A stretch of 48,096 bases of DNA from NCBI GenBank assembly GCA_903836515.1, contig CAILQW010000033.1:1-48096 (forward strand). The letters are read 5' to 3'. This document shows, one piece after another, positions 42,366 through 48,096 of the stretch. The translations under genes and the position numbers were made by a program. The notes beneath the pieces were generated by a model that saw nothing but the letters and a program-made list of their open reading frames with translations, searched no databases and had not been told where the DNA came from. How positions within the stretch are numbered: position 1 is the stretch's first letter; each line of letters starts with the position of its first letter. Source of the DNA: Candidatus Omnitrophota bacterium (lineage in GTDB: Bacteria > Omnitrophota > Gorgyraeia > Zapsychrales > Fredricksoniimonadaceae).

Positions 42366-43551
42366 GATGCGTGCGCGCGGACAAGCCATGCTGATCGCCA
42401 TGCTGCTGCTCATCCTGCTGGGCGGTCTCGGTGCGGTTGCAGCCACGCGCTGTGTGCACGAGACCCAGCTGATCCGCCGGCATGTGGGCGCGTCACGGGC
42501 TTTCTGGGCCGCTGAGGCAGGCTTGCAGCGCGCTTTCTGGGATATCGTGAACAATGACTGCCGGTCCATGAAAGAGGCGGGCACAGAGGTTCTCTGCGAG
42601 GCCTGCAATCGTTGCGGGGATGGCAACAGGGTCCTTGCCGGCGGCCTGGCGGGTGGGGCGTACCTGGTTGTTGTACATAAGGACGATCCCCATATCATCT
42701 CGACAGGATCGTCGGGCTCGGGGGCCGGCATGCCGCCGTATCAGCGGCGTATTGAGGTTGAACTTGGGGTGGCGCCGTTGTTTGGTTACGGGGCTTTTTC
42801 TAAGGACAGCATCATCCTGAGAAATAACGTGCTCATTGACAGTTATGATTCAAGGCAGGGGGATTACGGCGGCCAAAATGTCGGCACCCAGGGGAATATT
42901 GCCACCAACAGCGCCGCTACGGATGCTGTCACTGTCGGCAGTGATAGTGAGGTGAAAGGGTCTGTTGTCAAGGAGGCGGGCATCGGGATGGACCCGGTGG
43001 TGGTCCCTGATGTGCTTCAAGCCTCGCCTTCGCTGGGCACGCTGGCTTTATTCAACAGCCAGGCCAAGGTCCTTTCGGGTGGCGATTACAAATACAGCAA
43101 GATCGTGATGGCGGACAACAGCGCGTTGAGCGTGACCGGGGATGTGTCGATCTATCTGACGGATTCTCCGGCGATCTCTTCCGGGACGAATAACCAGGTG
43201 GTCATCAACGACGGGGCGAGCCTGAAGATCTACATCGAGGGGGCGGTGGCCCTGACACCCGATCTTGTGCTGAAAAATCTGTCGGGTAAGCCGCAGAATT
43301 TCATCATTTACAGCCGCTATGCCGGGGCGAACGGGGTGGTTATTTCCGGCGGCACAGATTTTAAAGGTGCGGTCTATGCCCCGGATACGGATATTGTGGT
43401 GGGGCCCAAGACCAGCGTATTTGGCGCGTTGGCCGGCAAGACCGTCACCGTGTCTGCCAAGGCCAAGATCCATTTTGACCAGAGCCTGAGCAAGGTGGCT
43501 AATCCCACATCCGCTGCGTCCCTTCATAATTGGCAGGAAAAACCCCTCTAA
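42358..43551 (+). CDS. PilX-like minor pilin with C-terminal beta-rich domain
   Basis: A 397-residue protein. The N-terminus RARGQAMLIAMLLLILLGGLGAVAATR is a PilX/GspK-type hydrophobic helix with a G-x-A variant of the cleavage region, followed by AFWAAEAGLQRAFWDI. A cysteine-rich segment (CRSMKEAGTEVLCEACNRCGDG) comes next. The C-terminal half is a repetitive beta-helix-like region (IAGDVS-type turns, NFIIYSRYAGANGVVISGG, FKGAVYAPDTDIVVG, VFGALAGKTVTV) seen in pilus-associated proteins. It completes a set of three minor pseudopilins; no major pilin, ATPase or prepilin peptidase is in this window. Start 42358 or 42367 is possible. Confidence 0.8.
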   Translation: MNRMRARGQAMLIAMLLLILLGGLGAVAATRCVHETQLIRRHVGASRAFWAAEAGLQRAFWDIVNNDCRSMKEAGTEVLCEACNRCGDGNRVLAGGLAGGAYLVVVHKDDPHIISTGSSGSGAGMPPYQRRIEVELGVAPLFGYGAFSKDSIILRNNVLIDSYDSRQGDYGGQNVGTQGNIATNSAATDAVTVGSDSEVKGSVVKEAGIGMDPVVVPDVLQASPSLGTLALFNSQAKVLSGGDYKYSKIVMADNSALSVTGDVSIYLTDSPAISSGTNNQVVINDGASLKIYIEGAVALTPDLVLKNLSGKPQNFIIYSRYAGANGVVISGGTDFKGAVYAPDTDIVVGPKTSVFGALAGKTVTVSAKAKIHFDQSLSKVANPTSAASLHNWQEKPL

Positions 43552-43632
43552 GAGCGTTTTCTTTGAAGAGAAGATCTCGTGCGACACAAGACCTTTACAG
43601 TGTGTATAGTTATGTGTATAAGGAGATGTATT

Positions 43633-43824
43633 ATGACCCGCATGAATATTATGATGCCTGACGATCTGTCGGAATATTTGAAAAAGGTCCCCAATAAAAG
43701 CCGCTATATAGCGGAGGCAGTAGCGGAACGGATCAGCCGGGAGCGCTCGAAACACTTGCGTTCCCTGTTGGCGGACGCTTATGCTGCGTCAGCCAAAGAA
43801 GTCACAGTGGTCAATGCACAATGA
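43633..43824 (+). CDS. Small antitoxin-like DNA-binding protein (ribbon-helix-helix type)
   Basis: A 63-residue protein with AAGGAGAT just ahead of ATG 43633. MTRMNIMMPDDLSEYLKKVPNKSRYIAEAVAERISRE reads as a beta-strand then two helices, as in the MetJ/Arc/CopG fold of antitoxins. The remaining tail is helical. Its stop overlaps the start of a 43-codon open frame (43814-43945) in the +1 frame, an arrangement typical of toxin-antitoxin pairs, but that partner is too short to be a complete toxin. Function as an antitoxin is inferred. Confidence 0.6.
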   Translation: MTRMNIMMPDDLSEYLKKVPNKSRYIAEAVAERISRERSKHLRSLLADAYAASAKEVTVVNAQ

Positions 43825-43945
43825 GTGGGGACGCTCCATTGATATTGCCAATCAACATTCAAGCCTGGTTACTGTGTTGCCCATTGTAAAAAAACAGCCG
43901 GGTTCTGGCTGGAACTGGTATAATTATATTCTTGCAAGAGATTGA
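43814..43945 (+). pseudogene. Possible MazF/PemK-like toxin remnant
   Basis: A 43-codon frame overlapping the antitoxin-like stop by 11 bp. SIDIANQHSSLVTVLPIVKK resembles the V-x-D-x-N-x(4)-TV-x-P segment of MazF/PemK toxins. The usual N-terminal GDIW and RP motifs and the C-terminal part are missing. The end of the frame (WNWYNYI) coincides with the ssrA -10 box. It may be a decayed toxin or a chance frame. Confidence 0.3.
43916..43924 (+). promoter_or_regulatory. Extended -10 promoter of ssrA
   Basis: TGGTATAAT is a consensus -10 box (43919-43924) with the extended TGN. No good -35 is needed or seen. A start near 43931 would give a tmRNA precursor with about 55 extra 5' bases, removed by RNase P. 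Confidence 0.6.
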
Positions 43946-43985
43946 ATCAGCCGGGAGGGTTCGAGCTGATGTTCTTTGAGATTTT

Positions 43986-44402
43986 GGGGGTGACTGGTTT
44001 CGACTTGAGTGAGCCGGGGCCAGGTTGCATGCCGAGGACGCCAGTTGGCCTCGTAAAAATCTGGCACACAATAAACGCTAACGAAAAACCGTTAATGTTC
44101 AGTGACTTCGAACAGCAGATCGCTTTAAACCCGATCGCTCCCTTCGGAGGCCTGGTCGCAGTACCCGCCATTCGCTAATTAATTAGCGAATGCACTTTGC
44201 CGGTGATGCCTGCGGGCCGGTAAAGTCACGCTGCAGGCTGGCTGTCGTGCGTGTCCCGCGCAAGACGGTGAGACGTCAGGGAATGGTATCCGGCGGGTTT
44301 GTCCGCTGAAACGCCGGACGCGACATTAAAGACGGACTACGCATGTAGACGCTTGATCTTAGACACTGAAGGACCCGGGTTCGATTCCCGGCACCTCCAC
44401 CA
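43986..44402 (+). ncRNA. ssrA: Transfer-messenger RNA (tmRNA)
   Basis: A one-piece tmRNA of 417 nt. The 5' end GGGGGTGACTGGTTTCGAC is the tmRNA hallmark. Acceptor GGGGGTG pairs with CACCTCC (44392-44398), with one G-U, then an encoded ACCA. The T arm has GGTTCGATTCC. The resume frame begins GCT AAC GAA AAA (44076 on) and stays open for 33 codons to a TAA inside the perfect 24-bp palindrome at 44163-44186. The predicted tag begins ANEKPLMFSDFEQQIALN and ends GLVAVPAIR, not the usual ALAA. It works with SmpB (7477) to rescue stalled ribosomes. A strong terminator follows. Confidence 0.93.
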
Positions 44403-44449
44403 TTTTCTATGTAATACCCATAAACATACTGATTTGTGTAAGTTATGGT

Positions 44450-44480
44450 AAGGCACTGTCAGCAACGGCAGTGCCTTTTT
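44450..44480 (+). terminator. Rho-independent terminator of ssrA
   Basis: AAGGCACTG (44450-44458) pairs perfectly with CAGTGCCTT (44469-44477) across a 10-nt loop, and the T run continues to 44480. It follows the tmRNA 3' end by 48 bp. Confidence 0.9.
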
Positions 44481-44500
44481 CATTGGTTTTTGCCCTATAA

Positions 44501-44532
44501 ATGTTGATAGATGTTGACAGAAATGTTGACAG
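44501..44532 (+). repeat. Three short direct repeats near the ssrA 3' end
   Basis: ATGTTGATAG (44501), ATGTTGACAG (44511) and ATGTTGACAG (44523) are almost head to tail, spaced 10 and 12 bp. Spacing near one helical turn suggests protein-binding sites, for example arm sites of an integrase or excision factor. The protein that would bind is not in the window. Confidence 0.6.
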
Positions 44533-44967
44533 AGTGAAGCTGTTATTCTGGATATTGTGGTGTTGAACGATTTTAGCTTTTGGGTATTGAATGCCTGAAG
44601 ATTAGGACTGGCGGACTTATCGGATCGAAGCAATAAAGGGCTTACTGGGCAGCTTTGGGGACTGGATGCTATCCAACGCCTGCTAAGAGGAAGAAGCTGA
44701 GACAGAGGTGCCAAAGAAGGTCCAGAATGGGCTTCAGGATAGGGCTGTCTGGACGTCAAAAGCGGATTGGGTAGAATTAACAAGATAAAGCTGTTTTGCG
44801 TCCTGTCCAGAGAATCGCAACTATTTTGAACTATTTTGCAGGAAAACCTGGAGATCGGATTATATTTAGTATTAATAGGCACCAGCGTTTTTCGCACTTT
44901 TTGGCTAAATATCGTGTTTTTCAAAGGTCATTCTAGGCGTATTAGATTGACCACATATAAATATTAC

Positions 44968-45003
44968 AGCTCATTGGGATTCGTTTCCCGGTGAGCTTTT
45001 CTT
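44968..45003 (+). terminator. Terminator-like hairpin upstream of the HTH gene
   Basis: AGCTCA (44968-44973) pairs with TGAGCT (44992-44997), with an inner GGGA/TCCC stem (44976-44979 and 44986-44989), followed by TTTTC. It lies 63 bp ahead of ATG 45066 and could be a terminator or an attenuator in the leader. Confidence 0.5.
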
Positions 45004-45065
45004 GTTTTATAGACTTCCCAAAATCCGGATTGCTATTTGCTAGTACTTGCTATAAACTCTTAATA

Positions 45066-45275
45066 ATGCCTTCTATCAAGAATCTAATCAAGCAACTAGA
45101 ACAGTATCGGTGTGAAAAACGCCTTAGTCAGGAGAAACTGGCTGAGCGGCTTTCTGTTGCTTTTAGCACTGTGAATCGCTGGATTAAGGGGCATAACGAA
45201 CCAAGCAAAATTCAACAGTTCCATATAGAGAAACTTTTAAAGACTGTTAGTAAGAAAAGGAAGAAAGCAGAATGA
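45066..45275 (+). CDS. XRE-type helix-turn-helix regulator
   Basis: A 69-residue protein. LIKQLEQYRCEKRLSQEKLAERLSVAFSTVNRWIKGHNEPS is a Cro/C1-type HTH, with a basic C-terminal tail (VSKKRKKAE). I chose ATG 45066 because the in-frame upstream start at 44991 falls inside the hairpin; no strong ribosome-binding site precedes either. It overlaps the helicase gene by 4 bp (ATGA), so it is probably the control gene of that system. The gene and its partner are more AT-rich than the polysaccharide locus. Confidence 0.8.
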   Translation: MPSIKNLIKQLEQYRCEKRLSQEKLAERLSVAFSTVNRWIKGHNEPSKIQQFHIEKLLKTVSKKRKKAE

Positions 45276-47542
45276 ACTATACATCTATTCGGGATAACCA
45301 TTCCCATGGCACTGTTGGTGAATTTCTGAAGCAGGTTCTTACTGACAAGTCAGATGTTTCGATAGTATCCGCATATTTCACAATCTACGCCTACCATAAG
45401 TTAAAAAACCACTTTGATAATGTTAATGAATTGAGATTCCTTTTTGGTGAGCCAACTTTCCTGAAGTCTATGGATCCAGAGAAAACCAATGTCAGAGATT
45501 TTAAGATTGAAGACGATAGGATTGTTATTCCTATTGAAAATCGCTTAACACAGAAAAAGATTGCCCAAGAATGCTCTGATTGGATCAGGGATAAGGTTCA
45601 AATCAGGTCAATGGTGAAGCCTAACTTTTTGCACGGAAAAATGTATCATGTCAAACAGGAAAGCGGGATTGAGAAAGCAATAGCAGGTAGTTCAAATTTC
45701 ACAGTTAATGGGCTTGGACTAGGTGGTAGCAAGAATATCGAGCTGAACATGGTGGTTGATAGTGATCGGGATCGCCAGGAATTAAAGGAATGGTTTAATG
45801 GTCTTTGGAATGACCAGACAGGCTTGGTTGAGGATGTTAAGGCTCAGGTATTGAAATATATTGAGCAGTTATACAATGAAAATGAACCTGAGTTTATCTA
45901 TTTTAAGACCCTTTTTCATATCTTTGAGAACTATCTGGACGAACAGAAGAAGGGTGGTCTTCTGGACGAGAGAACAGGCTTCTTTGATAGTGAAGTCTGG
46001 CACATGCTGTACGATTTCCAAAAGGATGGCGTAAAGGGTGCAGTCAATAAGATCCTAAAACATAATGGCTGCATTATTGCTGATAGTGTTGGTTTGGGTA
46101 AAACATTTGAAGCCCTAGCTGTTATCAAATATTTTGAACTTCTGAACAGCAGGGTCCTGGTGGTATGCCCAAAGAAGTTGTCTGGTAATTGGACTATATA
46201 TCAGGCAAGCCAGAACCATGCCCTGAATCCATTTAAGCGGGATCGTTTTAATTATACGGTTTTGTACCATACGGATATGGCACGGGAATCAGGTCATTCA
46301 GACGCCAATGGGATTGATCTGGAGAACTTTAACTGGGGTGCTTATGATCTTGTCGTAATAGACGAATCACATAATTTCCGAGGGAATCCTTTGGAAAGAG
46401 AAGGGAAAGATGGCAGCCTAAGAATGAATCGGGCTAAGTGGCTGATGGAGAAAGTCATTAAGTCAGGTGTAAAGACTAAGGTGCTGATGCTGTCAGCTAC
46501 ACCTGTGAACAATACCTTAAGGGATTTACGCAATCAAATCGCACTTATTACCGAGGGTGAAGAAGACGCCCTGTACGAATGTTGTAAGATTAAAGATATA
46601 TCCGCCACTCTTAAGAATGCTCAGACACACTTCACAAACTGGGCAGATCCCAAGAAAAACCCTAAAAGAAATATGAAGCAGCTCCTGGAAAAGCTAGATT
46701 CCTCTTTCTTTAAGCTGCTTGACGAAATGACTATAGCCCGGTCCAGGAAGCACATAAAAAGTTTTTATAATATCGAGGCTATAGGTAAGTTCCCAGCGAG
46801 ACATAAACCTGGGTCTGTTCACCCGGAGATCGATACAGATAACCGTTTTCCGTCCTACGACACTTTAAATAAGCAAATATTGAAATACGAGTTGTCTGTC
46901 TTCAAGCCTTCCAAATATATCAAGCAAGAGGCAATGAAGAAGTATGAAGAACAGGCTCAGGGACAGGTGCTTTCATTTAAGCAAGAAGATCGTGAAACAT
47001 TCCTTATTGGCATGATGAAGGTGAACTTTCTCAAAAGGCTTGAGAGTTCTATCAATTCTTTTGAGATCTCAATGGATAGGACCATTAAGAAGATAGAAAA
47101 TCTGGAAACAAAAATTAATGATTTCTTGAAGCATAAAGTTGGTTCTGCTGAGGCTCTTTTAGAAGGGGCAGAGCCTGAAGAAGATGAGCTAGAAGAAAAC
47201 GCTGATGACTTGGAACAGTGGCAGGTAGGTAAGAAATTTAAGTATGAACTAGCAGATCTTAGGTTGGAGGACTGGCTAAAGGATCTTAAGAAAGACAAGG
47301 AAGCGTTGGTCGATCTCTACAACAATGCTGTTGCTGTAACTCCTGATAGAGATGCAAAGCTGGTGGAATTGAAGAAGTTGATTCTTGATAAGGTCAGGAA
47401 GCCATTCAATGCTGGCAATAATAAGGTCCTGGTGTTTACTGCTTTTGCCGATACAGCACAATATCTCTATGAGGCTATAAAGCCTTGGTGTCAGAAGGAG
47501 CTAAAACTTCATTGTGCTTTAGTGTGTGGCAGTTATACCTAG
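45272..47542 (+). CDS. PLD-domain SNF2/SF2 helicase, N-terminal portion (ends at premature TAG)
   Basis: 756 residues up to an in-frame TAG at 47540-47542. A phospholipase D-like domain comes first, with one HxK motif (HGKMYHV, H121/K123) and SSNFTVNGL at 140-148. The SF2 helicase core has motif I ADSVGLGKTF (about 268-277), motif II VIDESHNF (about 360-367) and motif III LSATPVNN (about 406). A coiled, acidic linker follows. Relatives are common in defence islands with methyltransferase genes, so an anti-phage or restriction-linked role is inferred. The C-terminal RecA-like lobe continues in the same frame after the TAG. As it stands the gene is probably inactive. Confidence 0.85.
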   Translation: MNYTSIRDNHSHGTVGEFLKQVLTDKSDVSIVSAYFTIYAYHKLKNHFDNVNELRFLFGEPTFLKSMDPEKTNVRDFKIEDDRIVIPIENRLTQKKIAQECSDWIRDKVQIRSMVKPNFLHGKMYHVKQESGIEKAIAGSSNFTVNGLGLGGSKNIELNMVVDSDRDRQELKEWFNGLWNDQTGLVEDVKAQVLKYIEQLYNENEPEFIYFKTLFHIFENYLDEQKKGGLLDERTGFFDSEVWHMLYDFQKDGVKGAVNKILKHNGCIIADSVGLGKTFEALAVIKYFELLNSRVLVVCPKKLSGNWTIYQASQNHALNPFKRDRFNYTVLYHTDMARESGHSDANGIDLENFNWGAYDLVVIDESHNFRGNPLEREGKDGSLRMNRAKWLMEKVIKSGVKTKVLMLSATPVNNTLRDLRNQIALITEGEEDALYECCKIKDISATLKNAQTHFTNWADPKKNPKRNMKQLLEKLDSSFFKLLDEMTIARSRKHIKSFYNIEAIGKFPARHKPGSVHPEIDTDNRFPSYDTLNKQILKYELSVFKPSKYIKQEAMKKYEEQAQGQVLSFKQEDRETFLIGMMKVNFLKRLESSINSFEISMDRTIKKIENLETKINDFLKHKVGSAEALLEGAEPEEDELEENADDLEQWQVGKKFKYELADLRLEDWLKDLKKDKEALVDLYNNAVAVTPDRDAKLVELKKLILDKVRKPFNAGNNKVLVFTAFADTAQYLYEAIKPWCQKELKLHCALVCGSYT

Positions 47543-47971
47543 ACCACATATGGTAAAACTGACTATGACAGTATCTTGCTTAACTTTTCTCCTGTTTCAA
47601 AGAACCGGGCAAAGATGACCAGCGTTGCTCAGGTTGAGCAGATAGACATTCTCATAGCAACGGATTGTATCAGTGAAGGTCAGAACCTTCAGGATTGTGA
47701 TTACCTGGTTAATTATGATATCCATTGGAATCCTGTTCGGATCATTCAACGTTTTGGTCGTATTGACAGGTTGGGCAGTAAGAATGACTCGATCAAACTT
47801 GTGAATTTCTGGCCGACCAAGGATTTGGATAATTACATTAATTTAAAAGAACGAGTTGAAGCCAGGATGGCACTCGTGGATGTAACAGCCACGGGTGAAG
47901 ATAACATATTGGATGTCGATCAGATCGAAGAACTGATAACAGATGACTTGAAATATAGGGCTCAATCTTGA
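47543..47971 (+). pseudogene. Helicase C-terminal portion, downstream of TAG and truncated by IS
   Basis: In the same frame as the preceding CDS, this segment carries helicase motifs V and [23 protein letters not shown] and [14 protein letters not shown]. It clearly completes the second RecA-like lobe. A single T (AAG to TAG would suffice, as the position is Lys-like) separates the parts. The frame ends ITDDLKYR followed by AQS and TGA encoded by the terminal repeat of the insertion sequence at 47959, so the natural C-terminus is lost. TAG is a normal stop elsewhere in the window, so recoding is unlikely. Confidence 0.85.
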
Positions 47972-48006
47972 ATGTTGAACATAAAAATATAACTCTTTAA
48001 TAATAA

Positions 48007-48080
48007 ATCTGGTTTGGTGAACCCCGATACGGGGTACAATCCTTTTAATCTGCCAAAAGAAAAAGGAGACCAAACCAGAT
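48007..48080 (+). promoter_or_regulatory. Hairpin sequestering the transposase start codon
   Basis: ATCTGGTTTGGT (48007-48018) and ACCAAACCAGAT (48069-48080) are perfect 12-bp inverted repeats. The right arm covers the first two bases of the ATG at 48079, and the AAAAGGAG site (48061-48068) is squeezed against it. Inside lies a second perfect hairpin ACCCCG-ATA-CGGGGT (48021-48035). In a long transcript this would limit translation of the transposase. Confidence 0.75.
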
Positions 48081-48096
48081 GATCGATTATTTCACA
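48079..48096 (+). CDS. Transposase start (first six codons)
   Basis: ATG 48079 with AAAAGGAG 11-18 bases ahead opens a frame MIDYFT that runs off the window. Its position after an IS terminal repeat and leader hairpin makes it the probable N-terminus of the same transposase family whose C-terminus is at 2-133. Six residues alone do not identify it. Confidence 0.45.

Larger units (their letters stand above)
44403..45065 (+). other. 663-bp gene-free segment behind ssrA
   Basis: This gap holds the ssrA terminator, three short direct repeats and one terminator-like hairpin. I see no credible protein gene on either strand. A long open frame on the minus strand crosses the tRNA-like end of ssrA and has no protein-like composition. 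Base composition turns more AT-rich from here on. The 3' end of ssrA is a common integration site for islands, but no integrase or second att copy is visible. Confidence 0.6.
47959..48096 (+). mobile_element. ISL3-like insertion sequence, left end (partial)
   Basis: Starts with the terminal repeat at 47959-47980, the inverted match of 115-136 (18 of 22 positions). A TTGAAC box (47975-47980) in the repeat and TAATAA (47998-48003), 17 bp apart, may form the transposase promoter. A leader with nested inverted repeats leads to the ATG at 48079. The element interrupts the helicase gene. The 8 bp before it are AAATATAG, the expected target-duplication length for ISL3 elements; the other side is outside the window. 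Confidence 0.75.

Noticed and set aside
43942-44178. 78-codon open frame on the plus strand over ssrA
   Set aside because: It lies within the tmRNA; its latter part is the tag frame. It is not an independent gene.
44365-44402. Separate tRNA at the T-arm-like sequence
   Set aside because: It is the 3' half of the tRNA-like domain of tmRNA; its acceptor partner is at 43986.
44337-44924. 195-codon open frame on the minus strand behind ssrA
   Set aside because: It reads antisense through the tRNA-like 3' end of tmRNA and is Ser/Pro/Leu-rich without domain-like pattern, ribosome-binding site or hydrophobic order. It is a common spurious prediction at this site.
47540-47542. TAG as a recoded sense codon
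   Set aside because: Other genes here end in TAG (for example at 33059-33061 and 37569-37571), and the helicase is also cut by the IS, so decay is the simpler reading.
1-48096. Circular plasmid or phage joined at the IS
   Set aside because: smpB, ssrA and a tRNA with one set of surface genes point to chromosome. No replication, partition or structural phage gene is seen.
1-48096. CRISPR array
   Set aside because: No regularly spaced direct repeats of 23-40 bp with unique spacers were seen; the repeats present are coding tandem units and microsatellites.

Overview
The window looks like a chromosomal piece from a diderm (Gram-negative) bacterium. Evidence is a two-partner secretion pair, an outer-membrane barrel ending in Phe, a Wza-type export protein, and the housekeeping genes smpB, ssrA and tRNA-Leu. 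The gene mix (exopolysaccharide locus, many GT4 enzymes, pseudopilins, HAMP membrane protein) would suit Omnitrophota or a similar PVC or deltaproteobacterial lineage. That placement is a weak inference; no universal marker beyond SmpB and tmRNA is present.

Layout. (1) 1-136: right end of an ISL3-like insertion sequence with the C-terminus of its transposase. (2) 165-771: tRNA-Leu(CAG) on the minus strand, then a small secreted POTRA-like protein. (3) 1036-5599: two-partner secretion operon (TPS exoprotein and ShlB/FhaC transporter) closed by a strong terminator. (4) 5610-7929: SurA-N-like protein, HAMP membrane protein, HEVGH protein and SmpB. (5) 8045-11218: a 1057-residue secreted protein with 267-bp tandem repeats. 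(6) 11263-14851: galE, a mannose-6-phosphate isomerase cupin, gmd and fcl, for nucleotide-sugar supply. (7) 15038-30879: a Wzx/Wzy-type exopolysaccharide operon: small HTH regulator, outer-membrane barrel, EpsB/WcaJ-type phosphoglycosyltransferase, Wza, deacetylase, Wzz/BY-kinase-like protein, Wzx, six glycosyltransferases and Wzy. (8) 31116-38213: SDR, GNAT, a Thr-linker Asp-box propeller, radical SAM/SPASM protein, GT4, and a membrane-anchored jelly-roll protein. (9) 38226-41521: rmlA-C-D-B for dTDP-L-rhamnose. (10) 41506-43551: three minor pseudopilin-like genes overlapping rmlB. (11) 43633-44480: antitoxin-like gene and ssrA. (12) 44481-47971: a visibly more AT-rich insert behind ssrA with an HTH gene and a PLD/SNF2-type helicase broken by an in-frame TAG and truncated by an ISL3-like element, whose left end closes the window.

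Together the genes predict a fucose- and/or rhamnose-containing surface polysaccharide. Sugars are activated by GalE, Gmd/Fcl and Rml, and the first sugar is loaded on undecaprenyl phosphate by the EpsB-type enzyme. Several GTs extend the unit, Wzx flips it, Wzy polymerises it, and Wzz and Wza control length and export. A TPS exoprotein, pseudopilins and secreted propeller/repeat proteins sit around it as likely surface partners. The points most worth a second look are the atypical tmRNA tag, the doubly broken defence-like helicase, the IS leader hairpin, the G8 tract in a ribosome-binding site, and the SDR/GNAT/propeller/radical-SAM block.
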